DNA from: Apostichopus japonicus
Taxonomy: Eukaryota; Echinodermata; Holothuroidea; Aspidochirotida; Stichopodidae
DNA length: 64,000 nt
Assembly (NCBI RefSeq): GCF_037975245.1
Contig: NC_092574.1
Coordinates: forward strand, 19,563,713 to 19,627,712
Direction: 5' to 3'
The notes beneath the pieces were generated by a model. It was not told the origin of the DNA. It saw nothing but the letters and a program-made list of their open reading frames with translations, and did no database searches. The first letter of the stretch is position 1; every line of letters begins with the position of its first letter. A program made the translations under genes and the position numbers. Below, one piece after another: positions 1 to 11,900 of the stretch.

Positions 1-259
1 GTACAACGTATTGCTTTGGAGCAATCTTTATCCAATGATGACAAAATCTAAATCTAATCTAACTCCTGAAAAAGTTTTAGACTTTCCAACGTTGTAGTAT
101 ATCTCTGGATCTGGAAAGGAGCAGTTCAAAGATTTATCATATTTTAAAGGTTAATATCTGAAAAATTGGAATATCTTTATTGAAATATTATTAGCACATA
201 AAGTTTTCTTTCTGCTTGGACTTTGACAACCAATACTTAAAATTCTGCCCAAATCATTC

Positions 260-1141
260 TAAAAGGTGAATGGGATGGGAGATCAAATGTAATGTGAGGG
301 AGATCAAATGTAATGGGAGGGAGATCAAATGTAATGGGACGGGGATCAAATGTAATGTGAGGGAGATCAAATGTAATGTTAAGGGAGATCAAATGTAATG
401 GGAGATCAAATGTAATGGGAAGGGAGATCAAATGTAATGTGAAGGGAGATCAAATGTAATGGGACGGGCATCAAATGTAATGGGAATGGAGATTGAATGT
501 AATGGGGGGGGGAGATCAATTGTATAAAGGGGGAAATCAGATGTTATGTGATGGAGAACAAATGTTATGTGAGGGAGATCAAATGTAATGGGAGGGAGAT
601 CAAATGTAATGGGAAGGGAGATGGAATGTAATGTGAAGGGAGATCAAATGTAATGGGAGGGAGATCAAATGTAATGGGAGGGAGATCAAATGTAATGGGA
701 ATGGAGATCAAATGTAATGGGAGGGAGATCAAATGTATAAAGGGGGAAATCAGATGTTATGTGATGGAGAACAAATGTTATGTGAGGGAGATCAAATGTA
801 ATGGGAAGGGAGATCAAATGTAATGGGAAGGGAGATCAAATGTAATGTGAGGGAGATCAAATGTAATGGGAAGGGAGATCAAATGTAATGGGAAGGGAGA
901 TCAAATATAATGGGAAGGGAGATCAAATGTAATGGGAAGGGAGATAAAATGTAATGGGAAGGGAGATAAAATGTAATGGGAGGGAGATCAAATGTATAAA
1001 GGGGGAAATCAGATGTTATGTGATGGAGAACAAATGTTATGTGAGGGAGATCAAATGTAATGGGAAGGGAGATCAAATGTAATGGGAAAGGAGATCAAAT
1101 GTAATGGGAGGGAGATCAAATGTAATGGGAGGGAGATCAAA
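260..1141. repeat. Minisatellite, ~20-21 bp unit with higher-order structure
   Basis: Tandem array of units close to GGGAGGGAGATCAAATGTAAT, varying by a few bases. A variant block beginning tataaagggggaaatcag recurs at about 532, 735 and 993, so units of about 203 and 258 bp have been duplicated as blocks. The reverse strand reads as ITFDLP repeats, which is a by-product of the repeat and not a protein gene. Confidence 0.95.
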
Positions 1142-2520
1142 CGATTAATTCACTAACCCACGTGTTATCAGATGTTCCTTGTCTGTTGTCAGAATTGATA
1201 TAGTTGACAGATTGGATTTGCTTTTAACGCTTGTAAGCATACAGGTTAGGCTAATGTTACAAAACCGAACAGTGTTAGTGGTATGATGCTTCAAATGGAA
1301 GGGCTAGCAATATTATCCCCTTATACCATTGAAGGAGAATACTGTGTTAAAACAACATTCATTTAAGGAGAATTTCTGAGAGCACTCATGAATTTTTAGT
1401 TGTTCTTGACAAAGGGTAGTTTTAACTGCTTTCTGATACCAAAAATATTATAGATAAAAAGAAACAAAAAGACAAAAATATTAATTTGTAAACAGTTTCA
1501 GGAGATGCTATGATTCAAGTAATACACAACAGGTTTAAGAAAGCTTAGTTGAAGTTTAAATGGTACTGTTAAAGTCAAATTGAATTTGCTGCCTACAGCT
1601 ACTGTAGATCAATAGTGCTTAGACTGTTCATCAGAGGTGTTTGAGCAAACTGCTGTGAAATGTCATTACAGCATCCATTGCACTCTGTCAAACGGATAGA
1701 ATCATCAAAAACATGGAATATAATTTATAAATATTCAAACATGGTCAGCTTTTTAATATGTGCTGTGATATTCCTCCTCTTAATGATTTTTTAGTTCTTT
1801 TTGGTCTTTAGCAATGAGTAACTGTTTTAAGATTAATGGCATTAATATGATGTATAACACATGGCTACTGTGTATAGTCAATATGCCTGCAACCCTGTGT
1901 GGATTCTGAGAAAGCTCCTTGCTGGTATGTACAGGTGTACAATGCATACTACCTCAAGCCATGCTTTATTTGTTAATCGGATCAAGAAGATAAAAAAATT
2001 ATCCCTGTGCTGATATTGGTTTCCATTCATCTCTGAAACTTATCTGATAATTTAAGATCAGAGGTCATGTCTTTTCTTTACTGAGCAGTTCTACAGTATC
2101 TGGAAAATTTGTTAATCTCTTAGAATAGTCAACTTGCCAAACCACAATAGAGTTTGTGTAACTTTGGTAAACTCTGTCACCTCCAAGGATACACAGATAA
2201 TTTACCATTGTGATATAGAATACATTGATGTAATCATCATGTGTGATTTACGAACTGTCTGCAGACCAGGACACACATTTAATCCCAAACAGTACAAGGA
2301 CTCATCAAAATTGGTCACCTTGTTCAATATTAATGCATAGATCTTTACAACATTTGAGCACCCATTTTTGAACCCTTTTTTTTTAACCCGAAGTCAAAGT
2401 TGAGAGTGCCTTTTTTAGTGGCAGTTAAAACTATTCTAGTCGGCACTTCTTTCAGTCTGGTCGGGACCGTTGTCTGTTTTGTGAGTGTTTTTGTCAGCAG
2501 TGTACTAAAACAGACACATT
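1142..2520. other. Upstream non-coding sequence, nothing recognised
   Basis: Unique AT-rich sequence between the minisatellite and the ACC promoter region. I see no exon, RNA gene or intact mobile element. An imperfect nuclear-receptor-like direct repeat (aagtcaaagttga, 2391-2403) lies just downstream, about 200 bp before the TATA box, but such short matches are common by chance. Confidence 0.5.
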
Positions 2521-2523
2521 TCG

Positions 2524-2550
2524 AGGAGGCTGCAGGAGCTGCAGCCTCCT
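2524..2550. promoter_or_regulatory. Perfect 12-bp inverted repeat upstream of the ACC TATA box
   Basis: The arms AGGAGGCTGCAG and CTGCAGCCTCCT are exact reverse complements separated by 3 bp (gag). The structure lies 43 bp upstream of TATAAAAG, where a dimeric transcription factor site would be expected. No factor is assigned; the regulatory role is inference from position. Confidence 0.45.
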
Positions 2551-2592
2551 GCAACCAGGCTGCATTAGGAGATAATAATCATAATAAACACT

Positions 2593-2600
2593 TATAAAAG
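2593..2600 (+). promoter_or_regulatory. TATA box (TATAAAAG), candidate ACC promoter
   Basis: TATAAAAG matches the metazoan TATA consensus exactly. Transcription starting 25-32 bp downstream would begin near 2620-2630. That leaves a leader of roughly 20 nt before the ATG at 2645 and feeds directly into the 26-nt candidate first exon. The call rests on position and motif; no initiator motif is obvious. Confidence 0.5.
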
Positions 2601-2644
2601 CGCTGGTTTCCGACAGGAGTCGCTCGTGGCTGTCTGCAAGAAAA

Positions 2645-2670
2645 ATGACGAACATTGAAGAAAATGAAAA
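2645..2670 (+). CDS. Candidate first coding exon of acetyl-CoA carboxylase
   Basis: An ATG with A at -3 opens eight codons plus two bases (MTNIEENE, then aa), followed by the donor gttagt. The exon at 2965 starts with one base that completes a Lys codon and then reads LHHT into the MSG at 2978, so phase 2 joins exactly. The spliced N-terminus would be MTNIEENEKLHHTMSG, restoring Leu at -5 and His at -4/-3 of the Ser equivalent to the mammalian AMPK site. A TATA box lies 52 bp before the ATG. Against it: the exon is very short and the donor is only moderate. Alternative upstream exons are possible, as in vertebrate ACC1, which has several promoters. Confidence 0.5.
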
Positions 2671-2977
2671 GTTAGTGATAATATGTGACTTGGAAAAGTT
2701 AGGCCTTTAAGTGTATTCTGAGATGAGCACAATTGGCACTGCTGCAAGTCTGCAGAGATAAATCCCTGTCATTTGATATTGATATAAACTCTGAGTAGGA
2801 TTTTACAGCAGCTTTTCTGCTTAAATGGGTGTGTTATTTCCATCTCATCCTTTTACAGAAGAGCTGAAGTGACAAAAAACAGTTGTCAGTGATCGTTCAT
2901 CACAATTTGTTAATATTATTGTATATATCTTAGTCATGTATTCATCGATCTGTTTCTTCTGCAGACTTCATCATACC

Positions 2978-5900
2978 ATGTCTGGGATGAACCTGGTGGA
3001 GATGGATAGCTCGTCAAGCCGCCGCATCTCGGGAGGGCAGTGGAGAGGAAGAAGAGACAGCCGTGACATGTCCATTGCCTCGTCCGTTGAATTTGTGAGA
3101 AAATTTGGAGGAGATACAGTCATCAATACGGCAAGTACTTTTAATGCTCATTTTCATGCATGAGATCGCTGCTGTTCACTGAAGATGAATGGAATAGCAA
3201 TAGATGAAATGATATCTTGCTATATAGCACCAGTGTGCTAAACACATGCATCTTAAGTTAAGGCCAAGAGTCTGCTCCAGTGGTGTCATGAAGCGAGGAT
3301 GTCTATTATGGCCGATAAAATTGTGATATCACTTCTGGGAAAGGTCTGGATCTCAATTTTTTAACCCATTTTATCAAATTTTTAGCAAAATTTTTTCAGG
3401 ATTGGCATACAAACCATACTGTATTTCCATTTTGTCTAATCTTAATCTCTGTGGTTTTACTTGGAATGATACCGACAAGTTAAAAAACTGAATTTTTCTT
3501 TAATGATTCAGGTCTTGATTGCAAACAATGGTATCGCAGCTGTGAAGTGTATGCGTTCCATGAGAAGATGGGCATTTGAGGTTTTCAGAAATGAAAGAGC
3601 CATCCGTTTTGTTGCCATGGTGACCAAGGAGGATCTAAATGCCAACGCAGGTGCAGTAATTGATATGAGGGTATTCTACCTCAAGTTGAACAGTCCATTC
3701 AATGGACTGGCTCGTTGCCCCCGATTACCCCCCCCCATTTATGTTGTTGCCTGTCTGTGTCTCTTTTTGTACTCCTCCTTATTACATCATAAGTTGGGAA
3801 ACTCTTTTAAAAAGCAATGTGGAAAATTTGTGTAATAATTCAAAAGCACTTTGGTTTTTTAAACTCTTTTGAAAGAATGCATCCATCTCCTTCTCTCCCT
3901 TCTCCACTCCCCCTCTCTGATCAGCCATGCCAATACCCCACATTGCATCTTGATCTACTAAATCACTCCTACCCACCATGCCTAGTAAAGACATTGGCAA
4001 TGATCTTAGCACTTCAGGCCCATCGGTTAAATAATTCTACAGAAAGGCACAACAAGTGTCCCTCCCCAAATGAACCATTTAATGTCTTTACAACCATTTC
4101 CTTTTAAGAGAAAAAAAAAACAAGTTTGGTGATTCGTTTAATCTTTCGAACTCCACAGAAGGCTTATTATCAACAGGCTAATGATAACAGATGTCATCTT
4201 TTCTAACCTGTTCTACCTCGTTCATAACAATATTTTTGTGTTTGTGTGATTTTGTCAATATTTATTACTTTAAATTATTTTAAACTGGTTCGACATATTT
4301 TACTTCCAACCCGTTCAGAGTACATCAAGATGGCAGATCATTATGTGTTGGTACCAGGAGGTTCCAACAACAATAACTATGCCAATGTGGAGTTGATCCT
4401 GAACTATGCAAAGAGGGAACAGGTCCAGGCCGTGTGGGCCGGATGGGGCCATGCCTCAGAGAACCCTAAATTACCCGAGATGCTTCATAAAAATGGCATC
4501 TCCTTTATTGGTGAGTTATAAAAATTAATCCTCAAGCGGATGGCTCTGAGAATAATGAAGGAAGGCAAGCTGTGATAGGCTGAACCATGTTTTTCCTTTT
4601 TATCCATGTTCTGACCAAGCTTTGATGTTCTTCATGTAATAAAAAAAAAATCAGTTCTAAAACAAAATGTTCAGTCTAGAAGTAAAGTCATTATTTCCTC
4701 GAGTGATCGCTGCTTTGCATCGTTTCTAGAAGTAGCTTGTTGGAGACGTAAGAGGGGTTTTAATTTTGACCATGTTATGCTCTTGAAATATCTTTACCAG
4801 GCCCTAAAGAGAGCGCCATGTGGGCCCTAGGCGATAAGATAGCCTCTGCCATCGTTGCTCAGACCGCCGGAGTGCCCACTCTACCATGGAATGGCGACAA
4901 CTTGGTGGTCGACTGGACGGAAGAAGACGTGAAGAATAATCGTATCGTATCTGTCCCACAAGAGATATACAAGAAGGGTTGCCTGGAAAACGCCGATGAC
5001 GGTCTAAAGGTAAGGATTCTAAATTTACTAAACTAATTGAATGTTTAGTTTTTTTACTTAAAAACTGGTAAACAGAGAAATAATATTTGACCAAGAATTT
5101 TGGGCAGAATCTCTTCTTATAGTGGCAGAAACCTTCAGCACAAGGACGATGATAAGGAAGAGCTGGTGATAAACTAACCTGGGAAGCATTCTCTGTACAA
5201 AGTTTTTTATTCTACATTCTTTAATTCAATGAACTGGCCAAATAACACTTGATGTAATAGTGTACAGGAGGTGATATTTGAACACAAATTAAGTCAAAAA
5301 GGTGCTTTCCTTTCTTACCCTGAGTTTCAATGATGTTAAAGGAATGTCTCTCAGATAGTCTAGACTTTTACATAAAGTTGTCCAGACAACAAAAAATTGT
5401 ATTTCAAAACTGGTTACTGTATAACAAAAAGTTCAAGATTGATTGCTAACAGATGGAAGTTCCTTGGACAACTTCAAACAAGCATAGTTGCAATCGTAGA
5501 ATTGGAAATATGGACTCGTCGGACAACTGGACAATCTGGTACACATCAGTCTGTCTCTCGAACAGATGCTTGTCAATTCCACATACTCAACTGATGATAT
5601 TACATATATGTTATAAAAGATATGAAGAAATATGGACACATGAATTCAAGCAATGCCAATCACTTAGCATGGTTATTGGTGACAAACATATCAAAAATTT
5701 GTTTTTAGTTGAAGCCAAATTTTTGGACAAGTGTTTCCCACTTGGATTTCAATGTATAAATTCTTTTCAAAACCCAAACTAGATGTCAATTGTTGGAATT
5801 TCAGCAGACGGTTTAATTTTTAAACGCTTCGATATGGCTTTATAAAATAATGAGATGATGAGTCATTATGTTTTACCGTAGGCTGCCAACAGGATCGGCT

Positions 5901-8900
5901 TTCCCGTCATGATCAAAGCATCTGAGGGAGGTGGAGGCAAAGGCATCAGAAAGGTTGAGAAGGAGGCCGACTTTCATGTCATGTTCAGACAAGTGCAAAA
6001 TGAGGTGCCAGGCTCACCCATCTTTGTGATGAAGTTGGCCAAAAGGTAAGTAATCAGTAATTTCTAATGTAACAAAAAAGCAATGTGCAAATCCTCATTC
6101 TAAACTCCTTTTTTCCTACTAAAGTTTCCCTGAGAGGAAAACCTTTAAGCAACCTGTCATGAACTAGTGTATGAAATTTTGTTACATTTAGAATAACTTC
6201 CCTTTCTTTGTGGCCAATTTCATTAACTGGTAAATAAATAAATGATAAAACAAAATTGAAGGATGTGTGAAAATTCAAGAAACATGCATGAATTTAGCAA
6301 AGAAAGATACTTTTTTACTAAATTATTCTCAGCGTGGATCCAGGGGGAGGGACAGGGGGAGGGGCAGGGGGAGGGTGTCGTTGGTTTAGATCCCTTCCCT
6401 TCTTCAATCCCACAAATGAAAATCAAATTTAGTTCTTAGCACTATGGTTTTTTAATACGTAAAGAAGGACCTAATTTATATCCTTAATATGCCTCAGAAT
6501 GCACTGTTTCATGTCATTCTATTTCTTTCTGAGACAGAGCCCCCCAGTGCACCCCCCACTGCATGACAGTCCCCTCTCACTGACCTAAGGGCAACTACTC
6601 CTTTCAAAATCCTGGATCTGTCTCTGGGATCAAACCGCAAAACTTAATTTGTGTCTTTCTTTACTTGCAGTGCTCGTCACTTAGAAGTCCAGTTAATAGG
6701 CGATAAATACGGAAACGCAATATCTCTGTTCGGAAGAGATTGCTCGATCCAAAGAAGACACCAAAAGATCATCGAAGAGGCCCCGACAACAGTAGCGAGA
6801 GCTGAGGTCTTTTGTGAAATGGAAAAGGTAAGTCTAAATTGGTTGCCATTGAAATTCAAAGTTTGTTCAGAGTTTTGTTGTGTTGAATATTCATGTGCAA
6901 ATAACAACAAAAGTGAAATAAGTTGCTGACAAAGGTGAATGCTAAAGATTTTATGTTTGCATTTCTGTTTTGGTATATGTTGTATGGCTTTTCGGGTGGA
7001 TTTGAACAGAGAATGCTAAAAATCTTACAACAAGATCAACGAGGAAGAATTGCTCTGCCACTTTCACAGTGTATTGTGGCATTAATTGGTATACCATGTT
7101 GCAACAATAATATATGGTGCTATAACTGGTATTCTCAGTTAATTTTCTCTGAGGGTTAGAGGAAAGCCTTGGTTCAAGCAAAGGCCCAGAGAGGACCAAA
7201 ACTTTCAATATACCTAAATTGGACAATGTACAGAGTGGGGTCTATAAGGTGTTCAAGCCTACGGTGTAAGGGTTTTTATTTCTGGGAGATTGTGTTCCGA
7301 CTATTTTTGCTGACTAAAACTTAAATCTTTCGCTGGCTGGATTTTATCCCACCGGTCGCCTGTTTAGAATCCCTAGTCTTTACCACTATGCATGTTCCAT
7401 AATTTTCATATACAATGCAATGTAGTTTCGTGATGTATCAGGTTTTATTAGTTGATGTATGGTTTCTAACAAAGCGAGTCCACTTAATTGGCATACTCAT
7501 TTACCATTGATTGTAAATGAAGCTCTACGGTCAAAAGTCGACTGAAACACTGGTCTTTACCACTACATATTCTCCATAATTTTCATATACAATGCAATGC
7601 AGTTCGTGATGTATCAGGTTTATTAGTCAATGTGTGGTTTCCAACAAAGTGAGTCCACTTAATTGGCATGCTCATTAACAGTCGATTGTAAAAGAATGTC
7701 GACTGAAAAACATTGCAGAGGCTGGTTTCCCAATTCCATTTCCCTGTCATTAAATTCTCTTTAATTATTATTATCATTGGTAGTAGTACCAAATATTTCT
7801 GGGAACAAGAAACTTTTAGTTGCTTATTATTCTTCATCCCTACAGGCGGCCGTTAAGTTAGCTAAGATGGTCGGTTATCAAAGTGCGGGGACAGTGGAAT
7901 ATTTATACAACGATGAGGATGGAACTTTTGCGTTCTTGGAGCTGAACCCTCGGCTTCAGGTAGAACATCCCTGCACAGAGATGGTCACTGGTATTAACCT
8001 GCCAGCTATACAGTTACAGGTGAGTTGGTGCATCTGTAGATCTTTTAACCCAGGGATACAAGGAGAGCATCCCTGTGGAGAAATGGTCACCAGTATAAAC
8101 CAATCTTGTAGTCTAAATATAATTATTATGTACTCAGTACTGCAGCTAAATGGTTCTTCACTCCTAACAGCCTACCTTCAGATCTCCACAATTTGAAGAA
8201 TCTTAATATTTTTAGGAAGAATTTGAAGACTTATTTTTTGTTAAATGCTTAGAGTGATTTATTCTTATATGTTTTTTTATTATCTTACCTCTCTTCATGC
8301 TATTGTGCATTTTTATTATAATTTTAAGCTTTAACATTTTACCTTCAGATCTCCGCAATTTGAACAATCTTAATGGTTTAAGTAGAATTTGAAAACTTAT
8401 TTTTTTAAATGCTTAGAGTGATTTATTCTTATATGATCTTTTATTATCTTACCTCTCTTCTTGCTATTGTGCATTTTTATTATAATTTTAAGCTTTAACA
8501 TTTTATGCTGTACAGGCGCTTTGAGATTTCATGGAAAACGCTTTATAAGAAGTTTATATTATTACTATTATGTAAATCAAATAAAATCATAGTGGATTTA
8601 TATTGTACTTTATGGTTACAACTTAAGTATCAGCTTTGTGAATTAAATTTAATATTTAAATGACCTAAACATTGTCATTCCTGGAGAGATGGTAGTCACT
8701 TTTAAGCCGTGATGGATTAAACAGCTTAACTCAGTGTAAAAGCACATCTATATGAGATCACCTTGACTATAGATTGGCTTATTATCCTATTCGATTTTGA
8801 TATCGCATTCTTGATTCTCTTGAAATGTTGGTTCTTCATTGTCTTCTAGATTGCCATGGGTCTCCCTTTGCACCGCATTAAAGATATCAGACAACTTTAT

Positions 8901-11900
8901 GGTGAACACTCTTGGGACGATGCCGAGATTGATTTCGAAAAGTAAGTTTTATAGTTACCTGTTTTAGGAATCTGTTAATATCTTCTCTGTGTGACCGATA
9001 CATGCTCGGTCTTTTACTTGGTACTTGATAATCCATTTAAAATTTATTTCACTGTTAGTAGAAATCTCTTTTTTTTTATGACATATTATTGGATTATTGG
9101 CTTCAGAAGGGATCAATCACTTTCTCCCTTTCTGAGGTGGCAAATTCTTCACCTTGTTTTGCTGAATCATCCCAACATGGTTGGATCAAAATGCACATTT
9201 TTCTTTAAATCGCAATATATTATAATATCTTGTCAGCAGAATTTAGCACAGCAGAATTAAGCACATGTCATTAATACACATTTGCAATTCAAAGAAATGA
9301 TAACGTTTTTAAGTCAGGCAAAATGAATCAAAAGTTCTGAATGAACACCAAATTTCTATCTGTCAAATTTATACAGAGGCATAATAGAACAATAGCTTAT
9401 GTCATTAATGAACAAAACTTTCAGTTAGTCTGTGAATGACAAATTAATCAAGATAACCATATTGTTTCTCATTTGCAGCCCTCCAAACCCACCAGTCCCA
9501 AAGGGACATGTCATTGCCTGTAGAATTACCAGTGAGAACCCTGATGAGGTGAGGTGTAGTTAATTCTTCTTACAAGTTTTATAACAGAAAATATATGGTA
9601 GAGCTGAGGAATTTGGTTTCAACTGGACACTCTTATTAATAATTAAATCTGAAATGGATAAAGTTGATGTTACTTAGAATTTACACTAGTTGTTAGGGTG
9701 GAATTTATATAAGTCATTTGGCTTTCCCTAACAAACACATATGTGGTTGCTAAGGGTAATTTGAATAACCGTCGTCCATTTTGTAATTGGACGTTTGGCA
9801 GGTAGAAGAAGAGCTATTTTTATTTAATTATTTTTTTACATTCTTAGATGTGGAATATTTTGTTATTATTTTTATAACTTGCTCAATCTATAAAAGCAAA
9901 AATGTCGAGAGCAAAATCCTGGGCTGTTTATTTATATGAGGACCTGTACCTGGCACCTTAACATTGTATTATCCAATAAAGCCTTTGAACAGAAACACAG
10001 ATCCAGCCGTTGTTCCTTTCTCCTTTGGTAGCTTGCATAATTCGCTTCTTTTTTTCTTGCTTACCTGTCTGCTCACAACCTCAGTACTGGCAAACCTTGA
10101 ACACTGTATGCCCTCAGCATCAAAACATTTATGCATGGCTACCAGCTCTGTTAGATTCAAACAGATAACTAAACCTGTGCAGAAATACATCACTAGGCAC
10201 TTTGGGTGGTAGAATGAGAAGGACGGTCATTGTCGTGGTCATCGACCGTGGTGACCGGTCGATGAGGGCATACAGTGTTTGAAAGGTCGTCAGTTCCACT
10301 CTTAAAGGCATTGCAGACTTGCCCCAAACCGCGTTCGGCCATCTGAAAAAGTTAACTTTCTGTTGCTCGCAAGTCACGTTTTGTTCGTGTCGCTACAAAA
10401 TGCAAACAGTAATGAAACGTGATACCTTGTTATCTTTAGCTGGACCTGAGATGTCCATCGCTGTAGCATTGATACACTGTGCTGTGGGTATTGACCGCAG
10501 CTGTATGTACTGACTGTACACTAGTGTCTATTACCGACGGTAGCAAGATGTGTGTGTATTTTCTGGGATTGATGGTGGTGTCTAAAACTTCTGTAACACC
10601 CCATTCGAAGCTAGGTCAGATTACCGGCATTAGACGTTTCTTTTTGCGCGAGTCTTCACACCGTTTAAATATGGTACAGCAAGGGTGCGAGGAGACATGT
10701 AAGCTTGCCACTCGTAAATTTCCATGCTGGCGATATTTGGGATATTTGATGAGTCGTCAGTTTAGGTATTATACAATTATAGCAAAGGAATGAAGCAAAC
10801 CAGAATCACAAACTACTGGTGATGGCAACTTTTTTCTCTCGCTGCAAGACTCTTCTCTACATATCAATTATTATTTTGTCCTTAATTTCTCTTTTTATCT
10901 GCCTCTCTACTCCAGGGATTTAAGCCGAGTGCTGGAACCGTCTCAGAGCTGAATTTTGCGGGCAATAAGAACGTATGGGGTTACTTCAGCGTCTCTGCTA
11001 CCGGAGGATTGCACGAGTTTGCCGACTCCCAGTTTGGCCACTGCTTCTCTTGGGGACAGGACCGCGAAGAAGCCAGAGAGTAAGATCTTTACATTCTCTT
11101 CATATACTAACCCCAGGTATCACGACTGTGAATACGATAGTCGGTGTATCTGTGTCGCAGCAAAACCGAGAGAAACATGGCATTAACAAGATCTGAATAA
11201 ATGTTCTCGTTTTAATGAGTGTTGCATTTGACTTCTTACCAAAAGTAACTATGAAGAGTCCCATTTCAAAAGGTTTCTGGTATTTAAATTATTGTCCCTT
11301 CTGGTATTAAATTGATAATACTTTCGGTGGGACCTTTAAAAAATAAAAATAACTACTTACATCTCTGGTTTTTGCAGGAACATGGTGGTTGCATTGAAGG
11401 ACCTGTCCATCAGGGGCGACTTTCAGACAACTGTGGAGTACTTGATTATGCTCTTAGAGACGGAGGCCTTTCAGATGAACTCCTTCGACACCGGCTGGCT
11501 GGATACCTTGATCGCTGAAAAAGTTCAGGTATTATCTCGGATATTTTCGTTTTGTCAAATTGGCTGATATATAAAGTAACTTCCCGGTAGATTCATTTGA
11601 GTGAAAAAGTGAAACCAACAGATGTATAAATAAGCTGATATTAATTACGGTATCAAGTAAATAACAATGTACAATGTGTGGCCCAATTCTTCTATGCATA
11701 GCATGTTATGTTATAATGTAGAAATCCACAATCAAAGTTGTTCAGATCTAATATTTGCCTCAAAGAAGTAACAGGTTTACTCGAGGTCTAAGACTAACGT
11801 ATATGTTAAAGGGATATTCTGGTTGAGGAGAACGTAACCCTTATCATAGGGAGAGAAATATTCCACACTGTTATTTAAAAAGTCCACCTCGATGGATTGT

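Larger units (their letters stand above)
2978..11528 (+). other. ACC exon block: regulatory N-terminus and biotin carboxylase domain
   Basis: Residues 1-51 (numbered from the ATG at 2978) carry the MSG-x-x-LV segment that in mammals contains the AMPK inhibitory Ser; residues 52-555 are the biotin carboxylase. Visible hallmarks are [16 protein letters not shown] at 52, the ATP-grasp Lys243 and glycine loop EGGGGKG at 246-252, SRHLEVQ-like SARHLEVQL around 286, and [13 protein letters not shown] with Glu370, Asn372, Arg374 and Glu378. These match the metal, ATP and bicarbonate ligands of bacterial AccC. All are intact, so the domain should be active. The intron after 8019 contains a relic copy of part of this region, described separately. 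Confidence 0.93.

Noticed and set aside
237-1076. Minus-strand frames with ITFDLP repeats
   Set aside because: They are translations of the 20-21 bp minisatellite with no start context or other support.
10200-10800. CpG-richer intronic block as a possible transposon or gene
   Set aside because: No terminal repeats, no coding signature and no duplication were visible, so it is only noted.
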